Source: Limnohabitans curvus
GTDB lineage: Bacteria > Pseudomonadota > Gammaproteobacteria > Burkholderiales > Burkholderiaceae_C
Reading direction: 5' to 3'
Assembly: GCF_003063475.1 (NCBI RefSeq)
Contig: NZ_NESP01000001.1
Location: forward strand, 1,302,001 to 1,366,000
Length of the DNA: 64,000 nucleotides
The notes under the pieces were generated by a model that saw nothing but the letters and a program-made list of their open reading frames with translations, made no database searches and had not been told where the DNA came from. Of this stretch, positions 26,301-35,163 are shown piece by piece (position 1 is the first letter of the stretch; each line of letters begins with the position of its first letter). The position numbers were made by a program, and so were the translations under genes.

Positions 26301-28440
26301 TGCCTGCACCCTGATGCAGGATAAGGCCTTCACCGTTGTCAATGTTGCCGCTGGCCGTGATGCTCAAATCACCTTTGCTACTCAGCGTGGCGCGTTTGTT
26401 GTACACGTCACCCGCTTCGACGGTGAGTTTGTTTTTGGCAAGAACGCTGCCGCTTGTGTTGTCCAACGTGGCGGCTTGAATATGGATGTCGCCGTTACCA
26501 GTCGCGTTGTTCTGACTGGTGATGTCTGTGCTGATTTGGTTGGCGTTGGTGACGTTGCCATAGCCAGTGATGGCAATTTGGCTTGCAGCTATCACGCCAC
26601 TGTTGGTCACCGCTGTTTGAGCAAGTTGGTCCGTAGCGGGGATGCTGCTGTCTTGATACGCAGAAAGAGTGAACTGGTCTGCCTGCACACGGCCCGAGTT
26701 GTTCAGGGCTTGCGTGTTGATGGCAACGTTAGCGCCACTGAGCGCGCCCGAGTTTTGAACGGTCCATGCTTGGTTGACATCCAAACCACCTGTGGCCTCA
26801 ATGACGCCTGCGTTGTTCATGCGGCGCACATCGAACGTGGCTTGGCCCTCGGTGTGGATGCGCCCTAAGTTATTGAGTGTGGTGGCGTGAATCGCAGCTT
26901 TACCGCTGCTGGCCACAGTTCCTGTACCAAGATTGAGCACTTTGTCTGTCGTCACATCCAACGACTGAGCATTGAGCGTGCCCGAGTTTTCTAATGTGCT
27001 GAGCTTGCTGGCCGTGAACGCGCCTTTGCTCACAAGATTGCCACTTTGCACCAACTTGTCAGCCTCAATCGCGATCGACTGATTCGCCGACATGCTGCCT
27101 GCGTTGTTGATGGCGTTGGCTTTAAGAACGAGCGTTGTTGCTGCCGCCATGCTGGCCGTGCTGCCATTGTCTAACGCACCCGCGCTCGTGAGCGTCACGC
27201 TGTTGCCTGAAATTTTGGCTGTGTTGTTGACGCTGGATGCAGCCACATTTAATGCGGCATCAGACACCACTTCGCCTGAGTTGCCCAATACTCCGGTCGT
27301 GATTTGCGCTGAGCCTTTGGCGTTGAGTTTGCCGCTGTTATCTAAGCTATTGCTTGTCACCGTCAACGCAGCGTTGGCGCCTACGCTGCCTTGGTTCACA
27401 AGAGCTTGGTCTACTTGCAAGTTCAAGTCTTGTCCGACCAGCGTGCCTGTGTTGGTCAACGATTGGACTTTGACATCCAGTTTTTCAGTGGCAAGCACAC
27501 TGCCACTTTGTGTCATCTGCTGCGCGTTAATTTGGATGTTGTTTTGTGCACTGGTTTTGCCACCGTGAGTGAGCAGGCCATCACTGTTAATGATGACATT
27601 ACCAGCACTGACCAATGTGCCATCCACGCGAACGCCCACACCTGTGCCTGTGGCCACCAGTTGAATTTGGTTTGCATACATGCCACCCAGTGCAGAGATG
27701 TCTAAGCTGCCCTTGATGTCGTTTTGCTTGATATAGCTCAGGTCGTCATAACGAACATCATTGCCACCTGCAATGACATTAATTTGGTCAGCGTGAATGC
27801 CACCTTGGATGTTGATGACTTGCGAGAGCAAGTCCACACGACTATCAGGCGCACTTAGGCCATCGGCCCCCACCACTAAAGTACCTTGGCGTACTTTGAG
27901 GCCATCGATTTGGCCCGCACTGCCCCACATGGGCGTACCTGTGCTGAGCGTGACACGGCTGGTATTGATGAAGCCGCAACCGTTACAGGTGACGCCGTTT
28001 TCGTTAGCGATGATGACGTCTGCCTTTTTACCCGCCACCTCTACAAAGCCTTGCAATTGCGACTGCTTGGCACCGACAACCTCGTTCAAGATCATCTTGG
28101 CTTCATTGCCTACCGTGAGGTTGGGGTTGCCCTCCACCCAGCCTGCGAGCGATGTGTTGCTGTTGCTAGCGCCGTTGTTCAAGATTAGGCCTTGCTTGCC
28201 CACATTGAACTCTTGGTAAACGTTGTGTGACACGCCCGCACCATTAGGCGTGGCGATGTTGACTTTGGGCAAACCGTTTTGCGTTTGGTCTACATAGGCT
28301 CGTCGTCCGTCATTAGGCGTGCCACCGTTGATAACCACTTGCGCAAAAACCAGTGCAGGCCCCATCAAGTAACTGGCGAGCAAGACACTCGCAATTTGAC
28401 GGCGGGATAGGTGAAAGTGGGTCATAGCGTTCTCATTCAC
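20368..28440 (-). CDS. cdiA: CdiA/FhaB-type contact-dependent inhibition exoprotein
   Basis: A 2690-residue two-partner-secretion exoprotein. Residues 1-34 are an extended signal peptide (HLSRRQIASVLLASYLMGPA). The TPS domain follows, with GNPNLTVGNEAKMILNEV near residue 105 and ANENGVTCNGCGF near 142. FHA-type beta-helix repeats run to about 840, then an Ala-rich predicted coiled coil at about 845-930, then more repeats. Residues about 1330-1550 hold the central domain typical of CdiA (SDYLLTRLGLMPSGIKLLGD). Further repeats lead to a DUF637-like segment near 2190-2235 and the pre-toxin boundary MGANAALNN near 2406. The last 284 residues are a helical linker and a terminal DUF4258-like domain (YSGHALDQMQGRGVVPSAVK). 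The GTG start overlaps the cdiB stop (GTGA); an ATG at 28425 is the alternative. Confidence 0.92.
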   Translation of the reverse strand: MNENAMTHFHLSRRQIASVLLASYLMGPALVFAQVVINGGTPNDGRRAYVDQTQNGLPKVNIATPNGAGVSHNVYQEFNVGKQGLILNNGASNSNTSLAGWVEGNPNLTVGNEAKMILNEVVGAKQSQLQGFVEVAGKKADVIIANENGVTCNGCGFINTSRVTLSTGTPMWGSAGQIDGLKVRQGTLVVGADGLSAPDSRVDLLSQVINIQGGIHADQINVIAGGNDVRYDDLSYIKQNDIKGSLDISALGGMYANQIQLVATGTGVGVRVDGTLVSAGNVIINSDGLLTHGGKTSAQNNIQINAQQMTQSGSVLATEKLDVKVQSLTNTGTLVGQDLNLQVDQALVNQGSVGANAALTVTSNSLDNSGKLNAKGSAQITTGVLGNSGEVVSDAALNVAASSVNNTAKISGNSVTLTSAGALDNGSTASMAAATTLVLKANAINNAGSMSANQSIAIEADKLVQSGNLVSKGAFTASKLSTLENSGTLNAQSLDVTTDKVLNLGTGTVASSGKAAIHATTLNNLGRIHTEGQATFDVRRMNNAGVIEATGGLDVNQAWTVQNSGALSGANVAINTQALNNSGRVQADQFTLSAYQDSSIPATDQLAQTAVTNSGVIAASQIAITGYGNVTNANQISTDITSQNNATGNGDIHIQAATLDNTSGSVLAKNKLTVEAGDVYNKRATLSSKGDLSITASGNIDNGEGLILHQGAGTAQVQAGLALNNAKGQIEGQGQSLSVNAGDIDNSQGQILQTKASTGAQPATLNVTVQAGVGTASTPAPTKGQLVNIKGKISSTGNGTVTANSIVTDASSAQLSSGSSLTFLDKSKTSSGASTSTGGYNWNADIAAANAVTQAQAAVDAANANVTAQAAALQAAQANLARLQANTASTPAVITQAQNDVAAAQVANNTAQAAASTAAQQLATAKAAVPAVIDGTTGIGSAQTNGKPVDLTVPDAPVIVFGIASSQIQAGNDLTLNVGAGLFDNRQGSLAAGRNLTVNAQGDVLAGQMAAGNALSVTAKQLEVDQQIRGKTADITADKLVVTGRVQGDDSLVVKADSITNSGTLTGKATTLQGRSSDTSLELGNTGMVQGNQSLSIKANKVLNQGTLASGGDITTQTQYLENQALIYSGGRQKHYGVELVNNGGRIYAVDDITIQGNEAGDNAQSILNYVGRIEAQGDINLKANTITNRAVVPTVNARGVVGKVSTSTQIRTIAKDTFNADGKSAEILAGKNLNIKADELNNEYGIISARLNANIGTRLLTNRAYGAIQTENMVVKAACFNCHQTVSYSETWGGVIAAGGTATVTASEKLDNKTIDTRDGFAGLSTDPRVVIVDERSGTASPLTQAFKDRFGIVNGPSSSAAGTAPSLNLGSPKALSDGIVLNPNGTFDFSHYTVPNGQTGLFEKAPATSPYLIRGRSDLFAPAANDQYTSYNKFAGSDYLLTRLGLMPSGIKLLGDAWYETQLVQDQMYALKGRTHLVAGTDNDYDLMMGLMDAGLLAQSQFGFGLGDTLSAAQQAALTKDMVWPEWQVVDGQKVLVPKLYVAHLDQNNDNNKGARIVGTDVAITTRELENTGTLQASNSLVINASGKVSGGGSYSGGKAVAIVADSVDLKSASIQSGGWLSVDTANDLTLAATQIKAEGDARLSAGGTVALNADKHEAHLVRGNGSTKDEVRYETTNVSAGGNLTIEGTKGVVAQGSKLDAGEDFKLSSTQGNVDLQAVVDSENVNIKGARGGGLLGGLLSRLAGNTTQTEDIKGVQINAGGNAVVQANQGNVSAQSLQMHAGEQAAIVAAGAVKLTSEQAYSKAQTGSDVRQSLVTERSEITGDKGVMIYGQNSVQLDAASVKATQGDVTVSSAGDVSMGFNTDTQQHNWTTSSTSGNVLKKKTTTTQHETLDKTAQVTELEGQNVKVLGNNVKSEGAKLDGSKLVQIEGVNNTQLYAVQEVHQVTTSSQTSSGFMGFTYSKSSSTDSSIKSEALGTQLSSYEAVQIGVGAVTDVQGAILNAPKVNFVRSAGADTSQDGQLLLGGSTNTTQTSHTEKTTTAGVYQEMSGYGETKQTLNQTQINGKVNIASGINTTVMIPEGTLKDQVQNLSQQPGMAYIGELAKDPKINWQQVKLAYDKWEYSQEGLTPAGAAILAIAIAAYTGGMGAELLGGTAATSTSAATLMGSTVYGAAANAGFAALASSAGVSFVNNGGDIGKTLKDMGSSQNVKGVLTAMATAGVLTELGSTPTATGQTGANAQAISTTQAVDKFTANLMQNVTNNMASAVVSSAINGTPLNEDTLSTALTSALITAGMAQAANNIGAATQNGTLNAYTQAMAHALAGCVGGAATTGNSGGCSAGAVGAVVGELSATYALSQNMSDAATVNFAKTMSAAAGAMVGGPDSAAAVNVAAQMGANAALNNALTGKQQRAKELLKQQAVTAQDVATVDAAFKELDDRQTKALVNATNAKDAYALANTPQEKQQAYAQLQSAYAALGDIATALTKQGDSAGAAVYGKAALTTYLTLQVAAQEVGQLATPLTPAQRDVVANQFVELGIALDASDSASARAALQKLNSTSFTAATNAQTSNGGVAAGELTLGERAVANALENGPSTTAPVGRGGSPMSVTPGTNTPAAIDGVNYSGHALDQMQGRGVVPSAVKSTIENGTIFPTGLGTTGYYDAATNLRAIVNSTNGRVVTVIPGKP
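21221..22165 (-). repeat. Long direct repeat, copy in the main cdiA
   Basis: Partner of the repeat at 18427-19420. It encodes the GLTPAGAAILAIAIAAYTGG helix, the DUF637-like segment and the pre-toxin domain, up to the ALNN boundary at 21221. Downstream of this point the main gene has its own toxin. A shorter, older copy of an adjacent cdiA part (22273-22420) is found at 17099-17251. Confidence 0.85.
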
Positions 28441-30125
28441 AAAGCAATGCTGAGGTGGGCTAGCCAGCGGCTGCGTGACTCGTTGACAAATTCTTCGGGG
28501 CGGCTCAAAGCGCGGGTGTAGGCAAGATCAGCTTTGACCTTGCCCCAGTCCATGCGCATACCCACAGCCATGCCGGTGACATGGTGTTGGCTGACTTGTT
28601 GCTGTGCGTTGGATTTGATGTGGCCTGCGTCGTAGCCCACATAGGGCGTGAGATTGACTTGATCAACGCGCACGGGGCTGCTTTCTAAGTCATTACGCAG
28701 CCAAGCACCGGTAGCACCGTAGAGACTGTGGTCTTGGTAGCCACGCACGTTGTAGCGGCTTCCCACATACATCTGTCCCAACGTAGGCGTGTTGTCTTGG
28801 CTGTCTTGCGCCTGAAAACTTGTCCGCCAAATGCCTTTGTTTTTAGGCAACGGCACTGTCAAGTTAGCCTGCGCTTTGTGCGCCCAGTAACGTGGGTCTG
28901 TACCACCGGGAATGCGGCTCATCGCATCTATCAGGCCCGTGCCTTGATCTGCACGCAATTGCCAATCCAAGATGTTGTTGCCAAAGTACTGTTTGCCCTT
29001 GATGCCTGCATAGGCCACAGCTAGGCGGCGGTACTGACTGTCGATGTTGATGTCTTGTGTGTAGCTGCGTTGATGGGTGAAGTCCAAACCCGCAATGAAA
29101 CTGAACTTGCTGCTTTGATCGCGTGTGAGCAGGTATTCGTAACTCACACCCATTTTTTTAGAACGCGTTTGAAGCAAATAGTTTTGATTGATACCAGGCA
29201 ACGTGAAATCTGTTCTAAACAGGGCCAACGATGTACCCCATAAATGATTGCCACTGGAGAGGTTGTAGTTAGCTGTTAAGCCCTCAAAGGTTGAGCCTAA
29301 TGTGCCGCCGTCTAAGTTGCGGTTGTAGCCAATGGCAAGTTGGTCGTTGCGACCCAACAAGTTGTCAATCGCAAACTCGGTGTTGCTGCGCCAATGCCCC
29401 ATGCTGGCGTTGCCGCTGTTGTCGACCATTTCGGTCCATCGCGTGCGTGGCTTTTCTGTCATCTCGACCACGACGACCGAGGTGCCCGGCTCTTTACCTG
29501 GGTAGAGCTGAAACTTGGCCTCTTGTGACGGCACACGATTGAGGTTTTCTAGGCCTTGCTCTAGGTCTCGCAGATTGAGGTAACCAGCAGGCTCTTGTGG
29601 GAACGCATAGGCCAATCGCTCATCAGCCTCTTTGTCTATGTAGCGGTAGCCTTCGATGCGACCTGCCACCACACGTAAGACCAGTTCGCCTCCGTTGATG
29701 TCTTGCTCTGCGGCATAGACACGGGTGGTGGTCCAGCCTTTGCGTTGGAACCAACTGTTCAAGTCACCTAGCAATGCGTTGATCTCTTCTGCAACCAGGC
29801 ACTGACCTAAATAAGCGCTGAACAGCGCTTGTGGCTGTGCACCCATGGCATCGGGGTGGCCATCTAGCCGGATGGTCCGAATAACGCGACATGCACCCGC
29901 TTGCGGTTTGGTTCTTGGGGTAGTTTGGCCCGCGTCTGTCTCGGGGCTGAGTGAATCGACACCCAGAGACTCACGACGTGTAACGTCTTGGACCGCACGT
30001 TCGTGTTGACGAATTAATGTTTCAACAGGGGTGGTTTGAGCGAGTGCGGATGTTGCACCGATCAAACCCACAATCCAAATGTGACGACCCCTGTGCAGAG
30101 GGTTTCTTGTCTCGACCAGCCACAT
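28437..30125 (-). CDS. cdiB: CdiB/ShlB/FhaC-type outer-membrane transporter
   Basis: A 562-residue Omp85-superfamily TpsB transporter that exports CdiA across the outer membrane. A signal peptide ends near residue 30 (GATSALAQ). A Gln/Arg-rich helix-like segment follows. Two POTRA domains cover about residues 80-235 (IRTIRLDG, then RIEGYRYIDKEADERLAYAF). A 16-strand barrel makes up the rest, with the conserved RYNVRGY loop motif near residue 460 and a terminal strand ending LAHLSIAL. It is the first gene of the operon and overlaps cdiA by four bases. The start at 30125 has AAAAGGG seven bases upstream. That ribosome-binding site can pair with CCCTTTT just before it in the message, so its translation may be controlled by RNA structure. 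Confidence 0.94.
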   Translation of the reverse strand: MWLVETRNPLHRGRHIWIVGLIGATSALAQTTPVETLIRQHERAVQDVTRRESLGVDSLSPETDAGQTTPRTKPQAGACRVIRTIRLDGHPDAMGAQPQALFSAYLGQCLVAEEINALLGDLNSWFQRKGWTTTRVYAAEQDINGGELVLRVVAGRIEGYRYIDKEADERLAYAFPQEPAGYLNLRDLEQGLENLNRVPSQEAKFQLYPGKEPGTSVVVVEMTEKPRTRWTEMVDNSGNASMGHWRSNTEFAIDNLLGRNDQLAIGYNRNLDGGTLGSTFEGLTANYNLSSGNHLWGTSLALFRTDFTLPGINQNYLLQTRSKKMGVSYEYLLTRDQSSKFSFIAGLDFTHQRSYTQDINIDSQYRRLAVAYAGIKGKQYFGNNILDWQLRADQGTGLIDAMSRIPGGTDPRYWAHKAQANLTVPLPKNKGIWRTSFQAQDSQDNTPTLGQMYVGSRYNVRGYQDHSLYGATGAWLRNDLESSPVRVDQVNLTPYVGYDAGHIKSNAQQQVSQHHVTGMAVGMRMDWGKVKADLAYTRALSRPEEFVNESRSRWLAHLSIAL

Positions 30126-30129
30126 TCAT

Positions 30130-30224
30130 TAACCCTTTTAGCTTCTTCAAAAGGGATTGATTGTAAATATATGTAGCTACATATTATTAATATTTGTTAA
30201 TTTAAGCGTCTGCCTGGTTATAAA
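30130..30224 (-). promoter_or_regulatory. AT-rich cdiBA promoter/leader with SD-sequestering stem and a 16-base palindrome
   Basis: On the minus strand, CCCTTTT (30149-30155) can pair with AAAAGGG (30133-30139), which is the cdiB ribosome-binding site, over a nine-base loop. Further upstream, ATATGTAGCTACATAT (30169-30184) is a perfect 16-base palindrome, a possible operator. The surrounding sequence is strongly AT-rich and should hold the promoter. Start sites are not determinable by eye. Confidence 0.45.
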
Positions 30225-30257
30225 AAAAGCCGACTGGCTTATCACCAGTCGGCTTTT
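30225..30257 (-). terminator. Rho-independent terminator of ssb
   Basis: A perfect 13-base stem, AAAAGCCGACTGG (30225-30237) with CCAGTCGGCTTTT (30245-30257), and a seven-base loop. On the minus strand it is followed by a run of seven U, so it terminates ssb. It also insulates the cdiBA promoter from ssb transcription. Confidence 0.9.
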
Positions 30258-30285
30258 GATTGCATGCCTAATTTACGTCAGCAGA

Positions 30286-30783
30286 TCAAAACGGGATGTC
30301 GTCGTCCATGTCGTCAAAGCCACCCTTGGCAGGCGCAGGTGCCGCAGGGCGTTGCGCTGCTGGGGCTGCGGCGCGAGGAGCTGCCGCTGGACGGCTGTAG
30401 CCACCGCCGCCTTCTTCGCCACCACCGCTGGGGCCGCCCATGCCTTCACGGCCACCCAAGAGCTGCAACTCAGTGGCAATGATGTCCACGGTGTTTTTTT
30501 CCACGCCTGTGGTTTTGTCGGTGTACACGCCGTATTTCAAGCGGCCTTCCACGTAGATGGGACGGCCTTTTTTGACGTATTCGCCAGCGATTTCGGCCAA
30601 GCGGTCATAGAACGTGACGCGGTGCCACTGCGTGTCTTCAATCATCTCGCCGCTGTTTTTGTCTTTGCGGCGGCTCGATGTGGCCACGCTCACGTTGGCC
30701 ACGGCTTGGCCGCTGGGCAAGTAGCGCACTTCGGGGTCGCGGCCGCAGTTGCCGACGAGGATGACTTTGTTAACGGATGCCAT
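30286..30783 (-). CDS. ssb: Single-stranded DNA-binding protein
   Basis: A 165-residue SSB. The N-terminal OB fold begins [20 protein letters not shown] and covers about 110 residues. Then comes a Gly/Pro/Ala-rich flexible linker and the invariant acidic tail DDMDDDIPF, which recruits replication and repair proteins. It forms tetramers that coat single-stranded DNA. The ribosome-binding site GGAGGAA lies nine bases before the start. It follows an MFS transporter gene by 27 bases on the same strand and is divergent from uvrA beyond that, an order common in proteobacteria where ssb and uvrA are neighbours. A strong terminator follows. Confidence 0.97.
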   Translation of the reverse strand: MASVNKVILVGNCGRDPEVRYLPSGQAVANVSVATSSRRKDKNSGEMIEDTQWHRVTFYDRLAEIAGEYVKKGRPIYVEGRLKYGVYTDKTTGVEKNTVDIIATELQLLGGREGMGGPSGGGEEGGGGYSRPAAAPRAAAPAAQRPAAPAPAKGGFDDMDDDIPF

Positions 30784-30810
30784 GGGTAAATTCCTCCAGA
30801 TAGGGGCTAA

Positions 30811-31998
30811 TTATGGGGTCTTTGCGGAAGGGGCCAATCGCTTGGGCGCCACCATGGGCCAAGCTACCACCAGCCACAGCAGCATGAGTGCCGCACAAGT
30901 TAAAAACAGGCCTTGTGTGCCGTAGCTTTTGACAAGCTGACCGCCCATCACGCCACCCGCAAAAAAGCCCAACGATTGCAGCGTGTTGTACACACCCATG
31001 GCCGCGCCACGCGACGCAGCGGGCGCGATGCGCGATACCAAGCTGGGCTGCGTGGCTTCCAACACGTTGAAGCCACAAAAGAACGCAAACAACAACCAAG
31101 CCAAGCAGGTGATGCTGGGCGCGCCAGACGACACCCACAGCAGCGCCACTTGCACCAAAGCAATCAAAGCAATGGCGCTTAAAAACACCGCACGCAAATA
31201 ACCACGGCGCTCCAGCGGAAACACACCGCCCATCAACACGAACGAGCCCAACACAGCGGGCAAATAAATTTGCCAGTGGTCATCTTTGCCCAACCCGGCT
31301 TGCACCAAAAACGCAGGGATCGCTACCCACATCGCCAGCTGCACCGCATGCAACACAAACACACCAATGTTCAGGCGGAGCAGCGCAGGGCTAGACAGCA
31401 CTTGACGTAGGCCACCGCGGGCGGCATCTTTGTGCGCCACAGGCTCAGCAGGCACGCCCCACACCACCACGGCTGTGCCCAGCAGCGCCAGCACCGCTGT
31501 CAACACAAACAAGCCCGACAAACCAATGTGTGCCGCAATCACGGGCGACACCACCAGTGACAAGGCAAACATCAGCCCAATGCTTGCGCCCACCAAAGCC
31601 ATGGCTTTGGTGCGCACACTGTCGCGCGTCAGGTCTGCCAACAAAGCGGTGACCGCAGCAGACACCGCGCCCGCGCCTTGCACCGAGCGGCCCACCAGCA
31701 AACCTGTCAAGGTGTCGGCACTACCGGCAATCAAGCTGCCCAAGGCAAACACCAACAAACCAAAAATAATCACCCGCTTGCGGCCCAAGCGGTCAGACGC
31801 CATGCCAAACGGAATTTGCAAAATGCCTTGCGTCAGGCCATAAATGCCCATGGCTAAGCCAATCAGTGCGGGGTCATCCCCGCCTGGGTACTTGCGCGCT
31901 TCCAGCGCAAACACGGGCAACACCAAAAACAAGCCCAACATGCGCAAGGCAAAGATGGACGCGAGCGAGCCACTGGCGCGCAGCTCGGTGCGCGTCAT
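30811..31998 (-). CDS. MFS transporter (drug efflux type)
   Basis: A 395-residue inner-membrane transporter of the major facilitator superfamily with twelve expected helices. It has LGRKRVIIFGLLVFALGSLI, the conserved inter-helix motif A, near residue 80, preceded by GMASDR. The first helix begins LASIFALRMLGLFLVLPVFA. Proteins of this group between ssb and uvrA are commonly annotated as drug or sugar efflux pumps; the substrate is unknown. The start at 31998 (MTRTELRASGSLAS) is chosen because the family begins just before helix one. An in-frame start at 32076 would add 26 residues, and neither has a good ribosome-binding site. Confidence 0.86.
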   Translation of the reverse strand: MTRTELRASGSLASIFALRMLGLFLVLPVFALEARKYPGGDDPALIGLAMGIYGLTQGILQIPFGMASDRLGRKRVIIFGLLVFALGSLIAGSADTLTGLLVGRSVQGAGAVSAAVTALLADLTRDSVRTKAMALVGASIGLMFALSLVVSPVIAAHIGLSGLFVLTAVLALLGTAVVVWGVPAEPVAHKDAARGGLRQVLSSPALLRLNIGVFVLHAVQLAMWVAIPAFLVQAGLGKDDHWQIYLPAVLGSFVLMGGVFPLERRGYLRAVFLSAIALIALVQVALLWVSSGAPSITCLAWLLFAFFCGFNVLEATQPSLVSRIAPAASRGAAMGVYNTLQSLGFFAGGVMGGQLVKSYGTQGLFLTCAALMLLWLVVAWPMVAPKRLAPSAKTP

Positions 31999-32126
31999 GG
32001 TGGGGCTATCGTCCAGTGTGGGGTCGGGGGTTAAGTTGATCGTCACAGCCTGCCATTGTCCTGCATTCCTAGCCAAGTTAGCCCGCCGCCACTATCATGG
32101 CGGGTTGCCCTTAATTTGACTGCCCC

Positions 32127-35100
32127 GTGAACAAACCCACCGATGACGGCGCCTACCTTGGCCTTGCCCTGAACCACCCCTCCGCCATGCGAAATATCAG
32201 CATTCGCGGGGCGCGCACGCACAACCTGAAAAACATCGACCTCGACATTCCGCGTAACCAGCTGGTGGTGATCACGGGTTTGTCGGGCTCGGGCAAATCC
32301 AGCCTCGCGTTTGACACGCTGTACGCTGAAGGCCAGCGCCGCTATGTGGAAAGCCTCTCGGCCTACGCCCGCCAGTTTTTGGGCCGCTTGGACAAGCCCG
32401 ATGTGGATCTGATTGAAGGCCTGTCGCCCGCCATCAGCATTGAGCAAAAAGCCACCAGCCACAACCCGCGCTCCACCGTGGGCACGGTGACCGAAATTCA
32501 CGACTACCTGCGCTTGCTGTTTGCCCGCGCGGGCACGCCCTATTGCCCCGACCACAACTTGGCGCTGCAAGCGCAAAGCGTGTCGCAAATGGTGGACGCC
32601 GTCATGGCCCTGCCCGAAGACACCAAGCTCATGCTGCTCGCGCCCATCGCGCGCAACCGCAAGGGCGAGTACAGCGAAATCTTCACGCAGCTGCAAGCGC
32701 AGGGGTATGTGCGCTTTCGCATCGAGGGCAAGGTGTACGAATACGACGAACTGCCCGAGCTGAAGAAAACCGAGAAACACGACATCGACGTGGTGGTGGA
32801 CCGCATCAAAGTGCGCCACGAAGCGCCAGCTGCCCCCGCCCCTGTGGCCGCGCCCAGCATCGGCGACATTGCCGTGGCTGCACCTCCGCCCGGCTTGCGC
32901 CAGCGTTTGGCCGAGAGCTTTGAAGCCGCGCTGCGCTTGGCCGAAGGCCGCGCCATCGCGCTAGAGATGGACACAGGCGTGGAGCACGCGTTCAACGCGA
33001 AGTTTTCTTGCCCACAGTGCTCGTATTCCATCAGCGAACTCGAACCCCGTTTGTTCTCGTTCAACTCACCCGTGGGCGCTTGCCCCTCATGTGACGGCTT
33101 GGGTCACCAAGACTATTTCGACCCAGCACGCGTGGTGGCGTTTCCGTCACTCAGCTTAGGCAGCGGCGCCATCAAAGGCTGGGACCGCCGCAACGCGCAT
33201 TACTTCACGATGCTCGAGAGCTTGGCCAAGCACTACAAGTTTGACCTTGATGCACCGTATGAAGACCTGAGCCCCGAAGTGCGCCAAGTGCTGTTGTATG
33301 GCTCGGGCGAAGAAGAAATCAAATTCAACTACAGCCTTGAAAACGGCTCTGGCAAAAAGCTGAGCAAGAAGCACCCCTTCGAAGGCATCTTGGTCAACAT
33401 GGAGCGCCGCTACCGCGAGACCGACTCCACAGTGGTGCGCGAAGATCTCTCTCGCTACCGTGGCGTGCGTGCCTGCACCTCATGCGGTGGCACACGCCTG
33501 CGTCGCGAAGCCCGCAACGTGCGCATTGGCGAAGGCGCGCAAATGCGCGGCATTTTTGACATCAGCCACACCACGCTGGGCGAATGTTTTGGCTACTTCA
33601 ACACCCTGCAACTGCAAGGTGCCAAAGCCGAAATTGCCGACAAAGTGGTGCGCGAAATCGCCTCACGCTTAAAGTTCTTGAACGACGTGGGCCTGAACTA
33701 CCTCAGCCTCGACCGCAGCGCCGACACGCTGTCGGGCGGCGAAGCACAACGCATTCGTTTGGCCAGCCAAATTGGCTCGGGCCTCACCGGTGTGATGTAC
33801 GTCTTGGACGAGCCCAGCATCGGCCTGCACCAGCGCGACAACGACCGACTCATCGACACCCTCAAACACCTGCGCAACATCGGCAACAGCGTGATCGTGG
33901 TCGAGCACGACGAAGACATGATTCGTGCCGCAGACTTCTGCGTGGACATGGGCCCCGGCGCGGGCGTGCATGGCGGCCAAGTGATGGCCAGCGGCACGCC
34001 TGCCGAAGTGGAGGCCAACCCCAATTCACTGACGGGCCGTTACCTTGCGCAAGCGTTGCGCATCGACGTGCCTGCCAAACGCAATGCCTTCTTGCCTGTG
34101 GAAGCCGAAGAGCTGAAGTTCCAACGCAAGCTGCACAAAGATGCGTCGGAACACCAAGTGATTCGCATCCGTGGAGCACGTGGCAACAACTTGAAAAACG
34201 TGACCGCCGATTTCCCCGTGGGCTTGCTCACCTGCGTCACGGGCGTGTCGGGCTCGGGCAAATCCACCCTGGTCAACGACACGCTGTACACAGCCGCCGC
34301 GCACACCATTCACCGTGCGCACGACGAGCCAGCAGCGCACGACGAAATCACCGGCCTCGACTATTTCGACAAAGTCATCAACGTCGACCAGTCGCCCATT
34401 GGCCGCACACCGCGTAGCAACCCAGCCACGTACACCGGCCTGTTCACGCCCATTCGCGAGCTGATGGCCGAAGTGCCCATGGCCCGCGAACGCGGCTACG
34501 GCCCGGGGCGCTTCAGCTTCAACGTGGCCGCAGGCTCAGGCGGCGGCCGTTGCGAAGCCTGCCAAGGCGACGGCATGGTCAAAGTGGAAATGCACTTCTT
34601 GCCCGATGTGTACGTGCCCTGCGACGTGTGCCACGGCTTGCGCTACAACCGCGAAACGCTAGAGGTGATGTACAAGGGCAAAAACATTGCACAGGTTTTA
34701 GATCTGACGGTGGAAGCTGCCTTGCAGTTCTTCAACGCCGTGCCCAACATCGCACGCAAGCTACAAACCTTGATGGACGTGGGCCTGTCCTACCTGCAAC
34801 TCGGCCAAGCCGCCACCACCCTTTCGGGCGGTGAAGCGCAACGCGTGAAACTGGCCTTGGAGCTCAGCAAACGCGACACAGGCCGCACGCTCTACATCTT
34901 GGACGAACCCACCACGGGCCTGCACTTTGCCGACATTGCGCTGCTGCTGAAAGTGCTGCAACACCTGCGCGATGCAGGCAACACCATCGTCATCATTGAG
35001 CACAACCTTGATGTCATCAAAACCGCTGATTGGCTGATTGACATGGGGCCTGAAGGCGGCTCGGGCGGCGGCATGGTCGTGGGCGTTGGCACACCCGAAG

Positions 35101-35162
35101 ATTTGGCGGCCAACCCTGCCAGCTTTACCGGCAAGTACTTGAAGCGCTTGCTAGCCAGCTGA
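32127..35162 (+). CDS. uvrA: Excinuclease ABC subunit A
   Basis: UvrA finds bulky DNA damage and loads UvrB in nucleotide excision repair. The 1011-residue protein has two ABC modules: Walker [10 protein letters not shown] near residue 53 and GVSGSGKST near 707, and two LSGGEAQR signatures. Zinc sites are visible as CPQC with CPSC near residues 297-330, and CEACQGDG with CDVC near 808-834. An insertion [20 protein letters not shown] near residues 232-251 is Ala/Pro-rich and longer than in E. coli UvrA. The given start is a GTG at 32127; the ATG at 32187 ([16 protein letters not shown]) matches the E. coli N-terminus and may be the true start. I saw no LexA box in the 128-base gap upstream. 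Confidence 0.95.
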   Translation: MNKPTDDGAYLGLALNHPSAMRNISIRGARTHNLKNIDLDIPRNQLVVITGLSGSGKSSLAFDTLYAEGQRRYVESLSAYARQFLGRLDKPDVDLIEGLSPAISIEQKATSHNPRSTVGTVTEIHDYLRLLFARAGTPYCPDHNLALQAQSVSQMVDAVMALPEDTKLMLLAPIARNRKGEYSEIFTQLQAQGYVRFRIEGKVYEYDELPELKKTEKHDIDVVVDRIKVRHEAPAAPAPVAAPSIGDIAVAAPPPGLRQRLAESFEAALRLAEGRAIALEMDTGVEHAFNAKFSCPQCSYSISELEPRLFSFNSPVGACPSCDGLGHQDYFDPARVVAFPSLSLGSGAIKGWDRRNAHYFTMLESLAKHYKFDLDAPYEDLSPEVRQVLLYGSGEEEIKFNYSLENGSGKKLSKKHPFEGILVNMERRYRETDSTVVREDLSRYRGVRACTSCGGTRLRREARNVRIGEGAQMRGIFDISHTTLGECFGYFNTLQLQGAKAEIADKVVREIASRLKFLNDVGLNYLSLDRSADTLSGGEAQRIRLASQIGSGLTGVMYVLDEPSIGLHQRDNDRLIDTLKHLRNIGNSVIVVEHDEDMIRAADFCVDMGPGAGVHGGQVMASGTPAEVEANPNSLTGRYLAQALRIDVPAKRNAFLPVEAEELKFQRKLHKDASEHQVIRIRGARGNNLKNVTADFPVGLLTCVTGVSGSGKSTLVNDTLYTAAAHTIHRAHDEPAAHDEITGLDYFDKVINVDQSPIGRTPRSNPATYTGLFTPIRELMAEVPMARERGYGPGRFSFNVAAGSGGGRCEACQGDGMVKVEMHFLPDVYVPCDVCHGLRYNRETLEVMYKGKNIAQVLDLTVEAALQFFNAVPNIARKLQTLMDVGLSYLQLGQAATTLSGGEAQRVKLALELSKRDTGRTLYILDEPTTGLHFADIALLLKVLQHLRDAGNTIVIIEHNLDVIKTADWLIDMGPEGGSGGGMVVGVGTPEDLAANPASFTGKYLKRLLAS

Positions 35163-35163
35163 T

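Noticed and set aside
17052..30224. CDI locus as a mobile island with an integrase and attachment site
   Set aside because: No integrase, tRNA gene, transposase or flanking direct repeat was seen at either edge. The internal repeats are within cdiA modules. Horizontal gain remains possible but is not shown.
32082..32104. Hairpin CCCGCC/GGCGGG before uvrA and a possible SOS site
   Set aside because: The stem is only six bases with an 11-base loop, and I found no CTG-N10-CAG LexA-type dyad in the uvrA-MFS gap, so no regulatory claim is made.
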